Positions 39,370-40,331 of a DNA stretch of 40,331 nt are shown here, piece after piece (the stretch's first letter is position 1; each line of letters begins with the position of its first letter). Source of the stretch: Bradyrhizobiaceae bacterium (GTDB taxonomy: Bacteria > Pseudomonadota > Alphaproteobacteria > Rhizobiales > Aestuariivirgaceae); contig CANJMQ010000034.1 in the NCBI GenBank assembly GCA_947475225.1, forward strand, positions 1 to 40,331, in the 5' to 3' direction. Under the pieces are notes generated by a model. The model worked only from the letters and a program-made list of their open reading frames with translations, was not told where the DNA came from and did not search any database. A program made the position numbers and the translations under genes.

Positions 39370-40331
39370 ATGCCGCTTTCCTGGAGATTTTCAGCCCTCG
39401 GCGACCGTCACCGTGCCCTCGGCTCCAAGCTCGAGGACTGGAGCGGCATGGGCACCGCCTGGACCTATGACAAGGACATCTACGCCGAGCATATCGCGGT
39501 CCGCACCAAGGCCGGCCTCATGGACGTGTCGGGCCTCAAGAAGGTCCACCTCGTCGGCCCGCACGCCATCGCCGTGCTCGACTACATCACCACCCGCGAC
39601 GTGTCCAAGGTCTATCCCGGCAAGTCCGTCTATGCCTGCATGCTCAACGAGCGCGGCATGTTCACCGACGACTGCATCATCTATCGCACGGGTCCCAACT
39701 CCTGGATGCTGGTCCATGGCTCAGGGAGCGCCCATGAGGAAGTGGTCAAGCAGTCGCTCGGACGCAACGTCGCCGTGCTGTTCGACGATGATCTCCACGA
39801 TCTCTCGCTGCAGGGCCCGGTCGCCGTCGATTTCCTCGCCCAGCACGTGCCGGGGATCCGCGATCTCAAGTACTTCCACCACATGCAGACCACGCTGTTC
39901 GGCGCGCCCGTCATGATCTCGCGCACCGGCTATACCGGCGAGCGCGGCTACGAGATCTTCTGTCGCGGCCAGGACGCGCCGATGATCTGGGACACCATCC
40001 TCGACAAGGGCAAGTCGATGGGCATCATCCCGGTCTGCTTCAGCGTGCTCGACATGCTGCGCGTCGAGTCCTACCTGCTGTTCTATCCTTACGACAATTC
40101 GCAGATGTATCCCTTCCCCGACCAGATCCCCGGCGACTCGCTGTGGGAACTGGGCCTCGACTTCACGGTGAGCCCGGGCAAGACCGGCTTCCGCGGTGCC
40201 GAGGAGCACTACAAGATCAAGGGCAAGGAACGCTTCAAGATCTTCGGCGTGCTCGTCGATGCAGACGGACCGGTGGATTTGGGCGACGAGGTCTGGGCCG
40301 ACGGCCGCAAGGTCGGTGTCGTCACCTGCCC
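39370..40331 (+). CDS. GcvT/aminomethyltransferase family protein, 5' part (runs off window)
   Basis: The frame starts at the ATG at 39370 after AGGAGG and stays open to the window end (320 codons). It has the GcvT fold seen in tetrahydrofolate-dependent demethylases: YDKDIYAEHIAVRTKAGLMD, VSGLKKVHLVGPHA, YACMLNERGMFTDDCIIYR (typical T-protein segment), LSLQGPVAVDFLAQ, ISRTGYTGERGYEIF (strong family signature) and LDMLRVESYLLFYPYD. It is not the glycine-cleavage T protein itself, which has different N-terminal landmarks; the group includes dimethylglycine, DMSP and aromatic O-demethylases. It would move a methyl or methylene unit from its substrate to folate. Substrate unknown. Confidence 0.85.
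   Translation, partial: MPLSWRFSALGDRHRALGSKLEDWSGMGTAWTYDKDIYAEHIAVRTKAGLMDVSGLKKVHLVGPHAIAVLDYITTRDVSKVYPGKSVYACMLNERGMFTDDCIIYRTGPNSWMLVHGSGSAHEEVVKQSLGRNVAVLFDDDLHDLSLQGPVAVDFLAQHVPGIRDLKYFHHMQTTLFGAPVMISRTGYTGERGYEIFCRGQDAPMIWDTILDKGKSMGIIPVCFSVLDMLRVESYLLFYPYDNSQMYPFPDQIPGDSLWELGLDFTVSPGKTGFRGAEEHYKIKGKERFKIFGVLVDADGPVDLGDEVWADGRKVGVVTC

Overview
This is a contiguous, high-GC (mid-60s percent by eye), gene-dense chromosomal segment from an alphaproteobacterium, most likely of the Rhizobiales/Hyphomicrobiales. The evidence is the chemotaxis operon order cheS-cheY1-cheA-cheW-cheR-cheB-cheY2-cheD-cheT, which matches the Sinorhizobium meliloti operon; a eukaryotic-type ornithine decarboxylase behind a long structured leader; frequent 1-14 base gene overlaps; and a perfect FNR/FixK box. 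No rRNA, tRNA, CRISPR array, insertion sequence or phage gene was seen. The genus cannot be given from sequence alone.

Layout. (1) 1-2155 (+): 3' part of dnaX, then ybaB and recR, the classic replication/recombination-repair trio, with rmuC converging from the other strand. (2) 2413-9374: housekeeping and stress genes (rmuC, pip, mscL, an aminotransferase, a MarC-family membrane protein) and an MttB-family methyltransferase with its own LysR regulator. The 3541-4099 gap holds a 45-residue small gene and a strongly folded stretch. The 6893-7130 gap holds a textbook sigma-54 promoter followed about 100 bases later by an intrinsic terminator with no reading frame between: a candidate small RNA. 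(3) 10597-16704 (+): an apparent catabolic operon of APC permease, SDR dehydrogenase, GlpA-like FAD enzyme with a [2Fe-2S] tail, NAD/FAD oxidoreductase and FGGY kinase; its substrate is unknown. (4) 16738-22847 (-): a GNAT acetyltransferase, ornithine decarboxylase with a leader that looks like an attenuator (compare the alphaproteobacterial speF motif), and a ynjB-ynjC-ynjD-ynjF block equivalent to that of E. coli. (5) 23033-27209 (-): ROK regulator, vanadium-haloperoxidase-type protein and CRTAC1/UnbV FG-GAP protein, each overlapping the next by 4 bases, divergent from (6) 27432-31763 (+): a xylose-type ABC transporter and a PfkB/KDG-kinase-like sugar kinase. (7) 31843-38895 (+): a hemerythrin gene behind an FNR box, then the complete nine-gene che operon, without any chemoreceptor. 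(8) 38896-40331: a remnant of an alcohol dehydrogenase gene whose promoter and ribosome binding site still look intact and point into the che operon, then the 5' part of a GcvT-family (folate-dependent) gene running off the window.

How the parts work together. Regions 5 and 6 look like one sugar-response unit: the ROK repressor and the transporter diverge from a shared AT-rich control region. Region 7 links an oxygen-binding hemerythrin to the excitation and adaptation machinery of swimming behaviour; the last protein, CheT, carries a CheZ-type D-x-x-x-Q motif and may be the missing CheY phosphatase. Three copies of a GTCATCCCGG-type palindromic repeat sit at gene 3' ends (2185, 17278, 22932) and probably serve as terminators or mRNA ends. 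All functional calls come from reading motifs, order and overlaps; no database search was done.
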